A stretch of DNA of 64,000 bases from Pseudonocardia ammonioxydans. Lineage in GTDB: Bacteria > Actinomycetota > Actinomycetes > Mycobacteriales > Pseudonocardiaceae. Where the stretch lies: NCBI RefSeq assembly GCF_900115005.1, contig NZ_FOUY01000025.1:1-64000 (forward strand), in the 5' to 3' direction. Positions 40,775-48,731 of this stretch are shown one piece after another. The stretch's first letter is position 1. Every line of letters begins with the position of its first letter. The position numbers were made by a program, and so were the translations under genes. The notes beneath the pieces are model-generated. The model did not search any database. It was not told where the DNA came from and was given only the letters and a program-made list of their open reading frames with translations.

Positions 40775-42853
40775 ATGACCCGGCGCATCCGGATCGGCAT
40801 CGACACCGGTGGCACGTTCACCGACGTCGTCGCCTTCGACGAGGAGGCGGGCGAGCTCGTCACCACCAAGACGCCGTCCACCCCCGCCAACCCGGCCGAC
40901 GGGTTCCTGGCCGGCATCGACAAGGTGCTCGGCCTGCTGGGTTCCGAGGGCTCCGCCATCCAGGCCGTCAGCCACGGCACCACCGTCGCCACCAACCAGC
41001 TCCTCGAGGGCAAGATCGACCGGCTCGGCTTCGTCACCACCGCCGGGTACGAGGCCATGCTGGAGATCGCCCGGCAGTCCGTCCCGGACGGCTACGGCAA
41101 CTCCTACTTCTGGGTCAAGCCCAGCCGGATCGTGCCCCGGGACCTGGTCAAGGGCGTCGAGGGCCGGCTGGACCACACCGGGGCCGAGGTCCGCCCGTTC
41201 GACGAGGACGGTGCGCGCACCGTCGCCCGCTGGTTCCGCGACCGCGGCGTGAACACCCTCGGCGTGTGCTTCCTGCACGCCTACGCCGACCCCACGCACG
41301 AGCAGCGGATGCGGCAGATCCTGGCCGAGGAGCACCCCGGGGCGGTCGTGTCGCTGTCGAGCGAGGTGCTGCGCGAGTACCGCGAGTTCGAGCGAGCCAC
41401 CACGGTGCTGGTGGACGCCGCGGTGAAGCCGCGGCTGTCGACCTACGTCGAGAACATCAAGAACCGGCTCGCCGAGTACGACGACCGCGAGATCCCGTTC
41501 TACGTCATGAAGTCCAACGGCGGCGTGCTCTCCGCCGACGAGGTCGTCCACCAGCCGATCACCACCGTCCTGTCCGGACCGGCGGCCGGGGCGCTCGGCG
41601 CCGCGATGATCGCGAAGGAGGCGGGCTTCGACAAGGTCCTCACCTCCGACGGCGGCGGCACCTCCACCGACGTCTCCGTGGTGATCGACGGCGACCCGAC
41701 TCTGACCACGGAGGGCACGGTCGGCCGGTTCCCGTCCAAGATCCCGATGATCGACGTCGTCACGGTCGGGGCCGGCGGCGGCTCGATCGCCTGGATCTCG
41801 CCGGAGGGCACCCTCAAGGTCGGCCCGCACTCCGCGGGCGCCGACCCGGGGCCGCTCTGCTACGGGCGCGGCGGCACCGAGGTCACGATCACCGACGCGC
41901 ACGTGTTCCTCGGCCGGATCCCGCCGCACCTGCTCGGCGGCGAGATCCCGCTGGACGTCGACGCCGCCCGCACCGGGGTCGAGACGCTGGCCAAGGAGCT
42001 CGACCTCACCCCGGAGGCGTGCGCCACCGGCATCCTGGAGATCTCGGCCTGGAACCAGGCCAACGCGCTGCGCCAGGTCACCGTCAAGCGGGGCCTCGAC
42101 GTCCGCGACTTCGCGCTCACCACGTTCGGCGGCTCCGGTTCGCTGCTGCTGTGCCGGCTGGTCGACGTGCTCGGCGTCCCGACCGTGCTGGTCCCGCCGA
42201 ACCCGGGCAACGTGTCCGCGTTCGGCCTGCTCACCGTCGACGTCAAGAACGACTACGTGCAGACCCACGTGGCACTGGCCGACGCGCTGGAGCCCGCCGA
42301 TGTCGCCCGGATCGTCGACGACCTCACCGGGCAGGCCGCCGCCGCGCTGGCCCGGGAGGGCTTCGCGCCCGGACAGCACCGGTTCGTGCGCACCGCCGAC
42401 GTGCGCTACTTCGGACAGGCCTTCGAGGTGCGGGTGCCGGTCCCCGACGGTCCGATCACGACGTCCACCCTGGACACGGTCGCGGAGTCGTTCCACGCCG
42501 CGCACCGCGGGCTCTACGGCTACGACTTCGCCGGTGACCCCGACCAGCAGGTCGAGTGGGTCAACCTGCGGGTCTCCGGGATCGGGCCGATCCGCCGCCC
42601 CGACATCCCCCGCCACGCCCTGGCCGACGACCCCGCCGTCACCGAGGCGTCGCGCCGCCCGGTCTGCTTCGACGCGGCCGACGGTTTCGTCGACACGCCC
42701 GTGTACCGGCGCGCCGACCTGGTGCCCGGCTCGGGGATCGACGGGCCGGCGATCGTCGAGGAGTTCGGCTCGACCGTCCCGCTGCACCCGGGCTTCACCG
42801 CCCGCGTCGACGAGTTCCTGAACATCATCGTGACCCGGAAGGCTCTCCCGTGA
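40775..42853 (+). CDS. HyuA family hydantoinase/oxoprolinase subunit
   Basis: A 692-residue HyuA protein (hydantoinase/oxoprolinase A, ATP-dependent). The actin-like ATP site IGIDTGGTFTDVVAFD, HGTTVATNQLLEGK and SNGGVLSADEV, then TSDGGGTSTDVSV and GAGGGSIAWI are clear. ATG at 40775 follows AGGAGG. With HyuB it forms an ATP-dependent ring-opening amidase or carboxylase (N-methylhydantoinase, 5-oxoprolinase, acetone/acetophenone carboxylase or caprolactamase families). The cyclic ureide acted on is unknown. Confidence 0.92.
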   Translation: MTRRIRIGIDTGGTFTDVVAFDEEAGELVTTKTPSTPANPADGFLAGIDKVLGLLGSEGSAIQAVSHGTTVATNQLLEGKIDRLGFVTTAGYEAMLEIARQSVPDGYGNSYFWVKPSRIVPRDLVKGVEGRLDHTGAEVRPFDEDGARTVARWFRDRGVNTLGVCFLHAYADPTHEQRMRQILAEEHPGAVVSLSSEVLREYREFERATTVLVDAAVKPRLSTYVENIKNRLAEYDDREIPFYVMKSNGGVLSADEVVHQPITTVLSGPAAGALGAAMIAKEAGFDKVLTSDGGGTSTDVSVVIDGDPTLTTEGTVGRFPSKIPMIDVVTVGAGGGSIAWISPEGTLKVGPHSAGADPGPLCYGRGGTEVTITDAHVFLGRIPPHLLGGEIPLDVDAARTGVETLAKELDLTPEACATGILEISAWNQANALRQVTVKRGLDVRDFALTTFGGSGSLLLCRLVDVLGVPTVLVPPNPGNVSAFGLLTVDVKNDYVQTHVALADALEPADVARIVDDLTGQAAAALAREGFAPGQHRFVRTADVRYFGQAFEVRVPVPDGPITTSTLDTVAESFHAAHRGLYGYDFAGDPDQQVEWVNLRVSGIGPIRRPDIPRHALADDPAVTEASRRPVCFDAADGFVDTPVYRRADLVPGSGIDGPAIVEEFGSTVPLHPGFTARVDEFLNIIVTRKALP

Positions 42854-44808
42854 CCGCCGTGGCTTCCCCCGACACCGGATCCCGCCGGGCACCCACCCGG
42901 TTCCCGTTCGGCCCGCTGACCGCCGACGCCGGGGCGGGCGCCGACCCCGTCCTCGTCGAGATCGTGCAGGGTTCGCTGGCCAGCGTGGAGATGGAGGTCG
43001 AGACCGCCATCGCCCGAACCAGCCGCAGTCCGATGATCCGCGACGCGCACGACTTCCGGGCCGGTATCCACGACCGCAGGCTGCGCAAGCTGACCGGCCG
43101 CTCGTACTCCGCGCTGGTGCACCCGATCGCCCGCGAGTTCGGGCTCGAGGAGATGCGCGAGGGCGACGTCTTCTTCCACAACGACGTCTACCGCTCCGAG
43201 GGCGGGATCGGGCACCTGCCGGACCTGTGCGTGACCGTCCCGGTGTTCGCCGGACCGTCCGACGACCGCCGGGTGGTCGCGTTCGTGCAGGCGTTCGGGC
43301 ACCACGACGACATCGGCGGCGCCGTCCCCGGCTCGATGCCGTCCAACGCGACCGACGTGTTCTCCGAGGGGCTGATGGTCCCGCCGATCCGGCTGTGGGA
43401 GCAGGGCGTGCCGAACCGGGCCGCTCTGGCGATCATGACCCGGAACTCGCGGATGCCCGAGTCGCTGGCCGCCGACCTCGACGCCGAGTGCTCGGCCTGC
43501 CTCATGGGCGCCCGCCGGCTCGGGGAGCTGTTCGACCGCTACGGGGTCGAGGTCGTCGAGTCCTGCTTCGACGCGATCATCTCCCGCACCACCGAGACCT
43601 ACCGCCGCGAGATCCTCGGGCGGATCCCGGTCGGCACCTGGACCTGGGAGGACTACGCCGAGCACGACGGCGTCGACGACCCGCGGCTGCACGCCCAGCG
43701 GATCACCCTGACCCGGACCGGGCCGGACGACCCGGACGGCGAGCGGCTGATCCTCGACTTCGCGGGCACCTCCCCGCAGGCCCGGGGGCCGATCAACCAC
43801 TGCGGCGACTACTCCGACGGCGTCTTCCTCAAGAAGTGGCTCGCGCCGATCCTGCGCAACCTCGCCGAGAGCCCCGAGCGGATGGCCGAGCTCGACGTCA
43901 ACGAGGGCGTCGTGCCGCTGATCGAGATGCGATTCCCGCCGCCCGGCACGCTGCTCACCCCGGTGTTCCCGGCCCCGACGAACGCCCGCACGTTCGTCAT
44001 CCTGCGGCTGCTCGGCGTGCTCGCCGGCGTGGTCGCGAAGGCCGTCGACGGCCGGATGCCCGCCGACCAGGAGACGATCCGCTACACCGGTGTCTACGGC
44101 GAGGACCTCGAGGGGCGCCCCTACCTCATGCGCGAGGTGCTCGGCGGCGGCTCCGGCGGCCGGTACTACGCCGACGGCGAGGACACCATCCACGTCGTCC
44201 CCGACTCGCGGAACCTGCCGACCGAGTTCACCGAGGCCCGCTTCCCGTTCCGGGTCGAGTCGCTGTCACTGGCCGTCGACTCCGGCGGACCGGGCGAGTT
44301 CCGCGGCGGCCTCGGCTACGAGAAGCACATCCGGATGCTCAAGGACGCGCACTTCATGTCCATCGCGGACCGCTCGATCCTGTCCTGCTGGGGCGTGAAG
44401 GGCGGCAAGGCCGGACGGCCGTTCCAGGTCACCATCGACCCGGGCGGGCCGAACGAGCGCGAGGTCGACGCCCTGGCCGACGACGAGCCGGTGACCGCGG
44501 GCGAGGTGATCCGGATCCGCACCACCGGGGGCGGCGGGTGGGGCGACCCGCTGGCCCGCACCCCGGAGGCCGTCGTGCGTGACGTCGTGTGGCGCAAGGT
44601 CTCGCCCGAGGCGGCGCGCGCCGACTACGGCGTCGTGCTCACCGGGTCGCTCGACGACGACACCCTGGGCCACGACCCCGCCGCCACCGCCGCCGAGCGG
44701 GCCCGCCGCGCCCCGTGGTCCCCGGACGACGACGCGTTCTTCGACCGCGGCCCGGGCTACGCGACCCTTGCCGGCGGCGCCCCGCACGCCGACGTCGACC
44801 GCCTCTGA
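42850..44808 (+). CDS. HyuB family hydantoinase/oxoprolinase subunit
   Basis: A 652-residue HyuB partner with the family start DPVLVEIVQGSLASVEMEVETAIARTSRSPMIRDAHDF, a metal-site region GDVFFHNDVYRSEGGIGHLPD and FGHHDDIGG, and the C-terminal GGPGEFRGGLGYEKH and GGGGWGDPLART. GTG at 42850 overlaps the HyuA stop. The protein's C-terminal tail is Asp/Ala-rich and the gene is followed by a kilobase of intergenic repeats. The HyuAB pair could act on a ring product of the same pathway, for example a hydantoin-type compound; this is not resolved. Confidence 0.92.
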   Translation: MTAVASPDTGSRRAPTRFPFGPLTADAGAGADPVLVEIVQGSLASVEMEVETAIARTSRSPMIRDAHDFRAGIHDRRLRKLTGRSYSALVHPIAREFGLEEMREGDVFFHNDVYRSEGGIGHLPDLCVTVPVFAGPSDDRRVVAFVQAFGHHDDIGGAVPGSMPSNATDVFSEGLMVPPIRLWEQGVPNRAALAIMTRNSRMPESLAADLDAECSACLMGARRLGELFDRYGVEVVESCFDAIISRTTETYRREILGRIPVGTWTWEDYAEHDGVDDPRLHAQRITLTRTGPDDPDGERLILDFAGTSPQARGPINHCGDYSDGVFLKKWLAPILRNLAESPERMAELDVNEGVVPLIEMRFPPPGTLLTPVFPAPTNARTFVILRLLGVLAGVVAKAVDGRMPADQETIRYTGVYGEDLEGRPYLMREVLGGGSGGRYYADGEDTIHVVPDSRNLPTEFTEARFPFRVESLSLAVDSGGPGEFRGGLGYEKHIRMLKDAHFMSIADRSILSCWGVKGGKAGRPFQVTIDPGGPNEREVDALADDEPVTAGEVIRIRTTGGGGWGDPLARTPEAVVRDVVWRKVSPEAARADYGVVLTGSLDDDTLGHDPAATAAERARRAPWSPDDDAFFDRGPGYATLAGGAPHADVDRL

Positions 44809-44825
44809 CCCCGCCCCGCAGGCCG

Positions 44826-45480
44826 GAAGCGTGCATCTCGCCCGGCGCACCCGCACACCCCACCCGCGCCGGGGCGGGAGCGTGCATGTCGAGCCCTGCT
44901 CGGCTGTCGAGCTGCACGTTCGCGCCCCCTCGTGGGCGGAAGCGCGCATGCCGGGCGCGTTCGACGGTCGAGCCGCACACTCCCGCCCTGCCGGGGACGA
45001 CAGCGTGCACGTCGAGCCTGGCGTGGTTGTCGATCTGCACGGTCGCGCCCTGTCATGGGCCGAACTGTGCAGGTCGACGCGCTCGGCAGCCGAGCCGCGC
45101 ACTCCAGCCCTGCTACGAAGGCGTGCGTGCCGAGCCCGGCTCGGGTGTCGTCCGCCGGGCACTCGTCGACTGTCACCTCAGTGCTCGTGTCCGTGCACCT
45201 GTGTGTCTCTCGGCGTGGCAGGGACGGGTCTCGGGCGAGCGTCGTGGCGCTCTCGCTCTGCCAAGGGGCGAAATCGTGCGCGTCGATGCCGGCTCAGCAG
45301 TCGAGCTGCACGCTCGCGCCCTGTCGCGGGCGGAAGCGTGCGTCTCGAACCCTGCTCAGCTGTTGATCTGCACGTTCGCGCCTCCTCAAGGGCGGAACTG
45401 TGCATGTCGAGCCGGGGAGGGGCGGGAGCGTGCGTGTCGAGCCCGGCTCGGATGTCGATCTGCACACTTCTGCCGCACGC
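44826..45480. repeat. Intergenic repeat family A, about 10 palindromic units, period about 61 bp
   Basis: Degenerate units near 44826, 44880, 44940, 45001, 45064, 45120, 45272, 45334, 45395 and 45426. Each has GTGCATGTCGAGC at one side and CTGTCGATCTGCAC at the other, so a unit can fold into a hairpin. The region also lacks a convincing gene; long frames through it are artefacts of repeat sequence. Confidence 0.8.
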
Positions 45481-45752
45481 GACGACGGGGGCCGCGGGGC
45501 ACGGCGACTGTGCCGGGAGCGAGTGTCATGTCAGTCTTCGTGCCCGCGCACCTCTGTGCCAGTCGGCAGCGCGCACGTGTGCAGGAGCGGAACGCAGTCG
45601 TCGAGTGTCACGCCAGTGCTCGTGTCCGCGCACCTGTGTGTCATTCGGCAGCGCGCGCGTGCGGCGCGAGCGGCGCGTGCGGATCGCGGGCATCGAGTGT
45701 CACGTCAGTGTTCGTGTCCGCGCACCCGTGTGTCATTCGGCAGCGCGTACGT
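45168..45752. repeat. Intergenic repeat family B, four units
   Basis: About 59-bp units at 45168, 45521, 45603 and 45694, sharing GTGTCACGTCAGTG, CGTGTCCGCGCACC and TGTGTGTCATTCGGCAG. Family A and B units interleave between hyuB and the NmrA-like gene (44809-45828, 1020 bp). Confidence 0.8.
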
Positions 45753-45828
45753 GGGGCACGAGCGGGCAGCGGGGGCGTGAGCGTGGGGCCGCGAGACCGG
45801 CAACGGGACGAGAGAGCGGAGGCAGCGG

Positions 45829-46494
45829 GTGCGTGTGGCGATTCCCGGTGGGAACGGGCGGACGGGGCGGGCGGTGGCGGAAGCGCTGCACGCGCGCGGG
45901 GCGACGGCGGTCCCGCTGGGGCGCGCCGATCGGGTGCGGGAGGCCGTGGCCGGCTGCGACGCCGCGTACGTGATCGCCCCGAACATGCATCCCGACGAGC
46001 CCGCGCTGGTCGCGGGCGTGCTCGACGAGCTGCGGGTGGCGGGCGTCGACCGGGTCGTCTACCACTCGGTGGCGTCGCCGTACGCCCTGGACATGCCGCA
46101 CCACCTGGGCAAGGCCCGCTCGGAGGACGTCGTCCGCCGGTCCGGTCTGCGGTGGACGATCCTGCAGCCCGGCGCCTACCTGCAGAACCTCGACCTCACG
46201 GGGCCGGTCCGGGTGCCCTACGACGTCGAGGCCGTGTTCGGGTTCGCCGACCTGGCCGACGTCGCCGCGGCCGCCGCGACCGTGCTCACCGTGCCCGGGC
46301 ACGAGGGCGCGACCTACGAGCTGGCCTCCCGCGTCGCGACCGTCGCGGAGCTGGCGGCCGAGGCCGGTGTCCCCGCCGAGCAGGTACCGGGCCCGTCCGG
46401 GCTCGGGGCGTGGTTCGACGCGATGTTCGCCTACTACGACCGGCACGGCCTGCCGGTCGGCACCCGCACGCTCGACGCGCTCCTGCAGCGGTGA
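45829..46494 (+). CDS. NmrA-like NAD(P)-binding protein
   Basis: A 221-residue atypical SDR with the N-terminal nucleotide motif MRVAIPGGNGRTGRAVAEAL and NmrA-like VYHSVASPYA, LGKARSEDVVRRSGLRWTILQPGAYLQNL. It lacks the YxxxK pair of classical SDRs, so it may be a redox sensor or an NAD(P)H-dependent quinone/aldehyde reductase. GTG at 45829 has GGAGGCAG upstream. It lies between the repeat block and carbamate kinase; a functional link to the ureide genes is not shown. Confidence 0.8.
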   Translation: MRVAIPGGNGRTGRAVAEALHARGATAVPLGRADRVREAVAGCDAAYVIAPNMHPDEPALVAGVLDELRVAGVDRVVYHSVASPYALDMPHHLGKARSEDVVRRSGLRWTILQPGAYLQNLDLTGPVRVPYDVEAVFGFADLADVAAAAATVLTVPGHEGATYELASRVATVAELAAEAGVPAEQVPGPSGLGAWFDAMFAYYDRHGLPVGTRTLDALLQR

Positions 46495-46598
46495 TCCGGC
46501 GACGAGCCGCGGGCCGACTCGAGACGCCGATTCGGCAAGATCTGCCAGTGATCCGGCTCGCTTTCCGTCCCCGGCGACGGTGAGCCACGTCGCACCGC

Positions 46599-46610
46599 GA
46601 ACCTAGGTTC
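46599..46610. promoter_or_regulatory. 12-bp palindrome before carbamate kinase
   Basis: GAACCTAGGTTC, perfect, 6 bp before the ATG at 46617; there is no ribosome site, so translation may be leaderless or start just after the site. The sequence after it, TTCATCGGCATGAG, recurs nearly unchanged at 40694-40708 upstream of hyuA. Confidence 0.5.
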
Positions 46611-46616
46611 ATCGGC

Positions 46617-47570
46617 ATGAGGGTTCTGCTGGCGCTCGGCGGCAACGCGATGACCGCCGCCGACGGCCGCGCCCGGCCCGAGGACCAGGTCGCCGCGGCC
46701 CGGATCGCCGCCGACGCCGTCGCCGGGCTCCTCGCCCGCGACGTCGACGTGGTCATCACCCACGGCAACGGCCCGCAGGTGGGGAACCTGCTGGTCAAGA
46801 ACGAGCTGGCCGCCTCGGTCGTCCCGCCGGTCCCGCTGGACTGGTGTGGCGCCCAGACCCAGGGGACGCTCGGCTTCGTCCTCACGACGGCGCTCGACGC
46901 GGCCCTGGCCGCCCGCGGCGTCGACCGGCGCACCGCGGCCGTCGTCACCCGGACCGTCGTCGCCGCCGACGATCCCGGCTTCACCGATCCCACCAAGCCG
47001 ATCGGCCGGTACCTGCCGGCCGAGGAGGCCGCGCTGCTGGCCGACCACGGTCAGATCTGGTCCGACCGCGGGGAGCGGGGCTGGCGCCGGATGGTCGCCT
47101 CGCCGGAACCGCGCGAGATCGTCGACGGGCCCGCGATCCGCGCGCTGGTCGACGCCGGGTTCGTCGTCGTCGCGGGGGGTGGCGGCGGCATCCCGGTGGT
47201 CCGGGCGGCCGACGGGGCGCTGAGCGGGGTCGAGGCGGTGATCGACAAGGATCTCGCGGCCGCGGTGCTGGCCCGCACCGTGCACGCCGACGTCCTGGTC
47301 GTCGCCACCGACGTGCCGCACGCCGTGCTGCGCTACGGCACCCCGTCGGCGGAACCGCTGGGCGTCGTCGGGGTGGAGAAGGTGCGGGCGCACGCCGCCG
47401 AGGGGCACTTCGCCGGCGGCTCGATGGGCCCCAAGATCGATGCCGCCTGCCGGTTCGTCGAGCAGGGCGGCCTGCGGGCCGTCATCACCGATCTGGAACA
47501 CCTCGCCGGGATCGGGCACGACCCCGCATCCGGAACCGGCGACCACGGAACAGTCATCGTCCCGACCTGA
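46617..47570 (+). CDS. Carbamate kinase
   Basis: A 317-residue carbamate kinase that makes ATP from carbamoyl phosphate and ADP in catabolic settings. Motifs: LLALGGNAM, THGNGPQVGNLL, GWRRMVASPEPREIV, VVVAGGGGGIPV, VIDKDLAAAVLA and GSMGPKIDAACRFV. It is 12 bp from the barbiturase gene, which strongly suggests that carbamoyl phosphate arises from barbiturate breakdown; the FdrA-type carbamoyltransferase genes in this region could supply it. No ornithine carbamoyltransferase or arginine deiminase gene is nearby, so an arginine deiminase pathway role is unlikely. Confidence 0.93.
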   Translation: MRVLLALGGNAMTAADGRARPEDQVAAARIAADAVAGLLARDVDVVITHGNGPQVGNLLVKNELAASVVPPVPLDWCGAQTQGTLGFVLTTALDAALAARGVDRRTAAVVTRTVVAADDPGFTDPTKPIGRYLPAEEAALLADHGQIWSDRGERGWRRMVASPEPREIVDGPAIRALVDAGFVVVAGGGGGIPVVRAADGALSGVEAVIDKDLAAAVLARTVHADVLVVATDVPHAVLRYGTPSAEPLGVVGVEKVRAHAAEGHFAGGSMGPKIDAACRFVEQGGLRAVITDLEHLAGIGHDPASGTGDHGTVIVPT

Positions 47571-47581
47571 GAGGAGCCGAC

Positions 47582-48685
47582 ATGCCCGACGCCATCGAGG
47601 TGCGCAAGGTCCCGATCCACTCCGTGGCCGACGCGAGCGAGCTCGCGACGCTGATCGACTCCGGGGTGCTGCGTGCCGAGCGGGTCGTCGCGATCATCGG
47701 CAAGACCGAGGGCAACGGTGGGGTGAACGACTACACGCGCATCATCGCCGACCGCGCCTTCCGCGAGGTGCTGATCGCCAAGGGGGCCCCGGCCGAGCAG
47801 GTCCGGGAGGTCCCGATCGTCTGGTCCGGCGGCACCGACGGCGTGATCAGTCCACACGCGACGATCTTCGCGACCGTCCCGCCGGAGGAGGTGACGCCGT
47901 CCGACGAGCCGCGGCTCACCGTCGGCTTCGCGATGAGCGAGCAGCTCGCCCCGGAGGACATCGGCCGCACCCCGATGATCACGAAGGTCGCCGATGCGGT
48001 GAGCGAGGCGATGAAGCGTGCCGGCATCACCGACCCGGCCGACGTCCACTATGTCCAGACCAAGACCCCGCTGTTGACCATCCACACCATTCGCGACGCC
48101 AAGTCCCGCGGGAAGACGGTGTGGACCGAGCAGACGCACGAGTCGATGGACCTGTCCAACGGCTGTACGGCGCTCGGCGTCGCCGTCGCGCTCGGGGAGA
48201 TCGAGACACCGACCGACGACGACGTCATGGAGAACCGCGACCTGTACTCGGCGGTCGCGTCCTGCTCGTCCGGGGTGGAGCTGGACCGGGCGCAGGTCGT
48301 CGTCGTGGGCAACGCCCGCGGGGTCGGCGGTCGCTACCGGATCGGGCACTCGGTCATGGACGACGCCCTCGACGCCGACGGGATCTGGAGCGCGATCCGC
48401 GACGCCGGGCTGGACCTGCCCGATCGCCCGCACCCGTCCGATCTGGACGACCGCCTGGTCAACGTCTTCCTCAAGTGCGAGGCGTCGCAGGACGGCACCG
48501 TCCGCGGCCGGCGCAACGCCATGCTGGACGACTCCGACGTGCACTGGCACCGTCAGATCAAGGCCTGCGTCGGCGGCGTCACCGCGGCCGTCACCGGGGA
48601 CCCAGCGGTGTTCGTGTCGGTGTCCGCCGCGCACCAGGGCCCGGAGGGCGGCGGCCCGGTCGCCGCGATCGTCGACCTCGGCTGA
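47582..48685 (+). CDS. Barbiturase (ring-opening amidohydrolase)
   Basis: A 367-residue protein of the cyanuric acid hydrolase/barbiturase family (three similar domains, Ser-Lys pairs). AIIGKTEGNGGVNDYTRI, TKTPLLTI, VASCSSGVELDRAQVVVVGNARG, RRNAMLDDSDVHWHRQIK and the C-terminal VSVSAAHQGPEGGGPVAAI are typical; it follows my memory of Rhodococcus erythropolis barbiturase almost throughout, more than of AtzD. It opens barbiturate to ureidomalonate, the second step of oxidative pyrimidine breakdown. ATG at 47582 follows GAGAGGAG. Cyanuric acid hydrolase is the main alternative, but no biuret hydrolase or allophanate hydrolase lies nearby. Confidence 0.88.
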   Translation: MPDAIEVRKVPIHSVADASELATLIDSGVLRAERVVAIIGKTEGNGGVNDYTRIIADRAFREVLIAKGAPAEQVREVPIVWSGGTDGVISPHATIFATVPPEEVTPSDEPRLTVGFAMSEQLAPEDIGRTPMITKVADAVSEAMKRAGITDPADVHYVQTKTPLLTIHTIRDAKSRGKTVWTEQTHESMDLSNGCTALGVAVALGEIETPTDDDVMENRDLYSAVASCSSGVELDRAQVVVVGNARGVGGRYRIGHSVMDDALDADGIWSAIRDAGLDLPDRPHPSDLDDRLVNVFLKCEASQDGTVRGRRNAMLDDSDVHWHRQIKACVGGVTAAVTGDPAVFVSVSAAHQGPEGGGPVAAIVDLG

Positions 48686-48731
48686 GCGCCGGGGCGGGGT
48701 CGGCACCGTCGACCGACCGGAGGAGTGAGTC

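Noticed and set aside
44826..45752. CRISPR array
   Set aside because: Units are degenerate and palindromic with related, not unique, spacers, and there are no cas genes.
44589..46583. Long frame through the repeat block
   Set aside because: It crosses two real genes and the degenerate repeats, and has no family similarity; repeat-derived Cys/Arg-rich sequence only.
46617..47570. Arginine deiminase pathway carbamate kinase
   Set aside because: No arcA or arcB in the window, and the gene abuts barbiturase.
47582..48685. Cyanuric acid hydrolase (AtzD/TrzD) for s-triazine breakdown
   Set aside because: No biuret or allophanate hydrolase, and the sequence follows barbiturase more closely from memory; the Mo hydroxylase and uracil permease context favours barbiturate.
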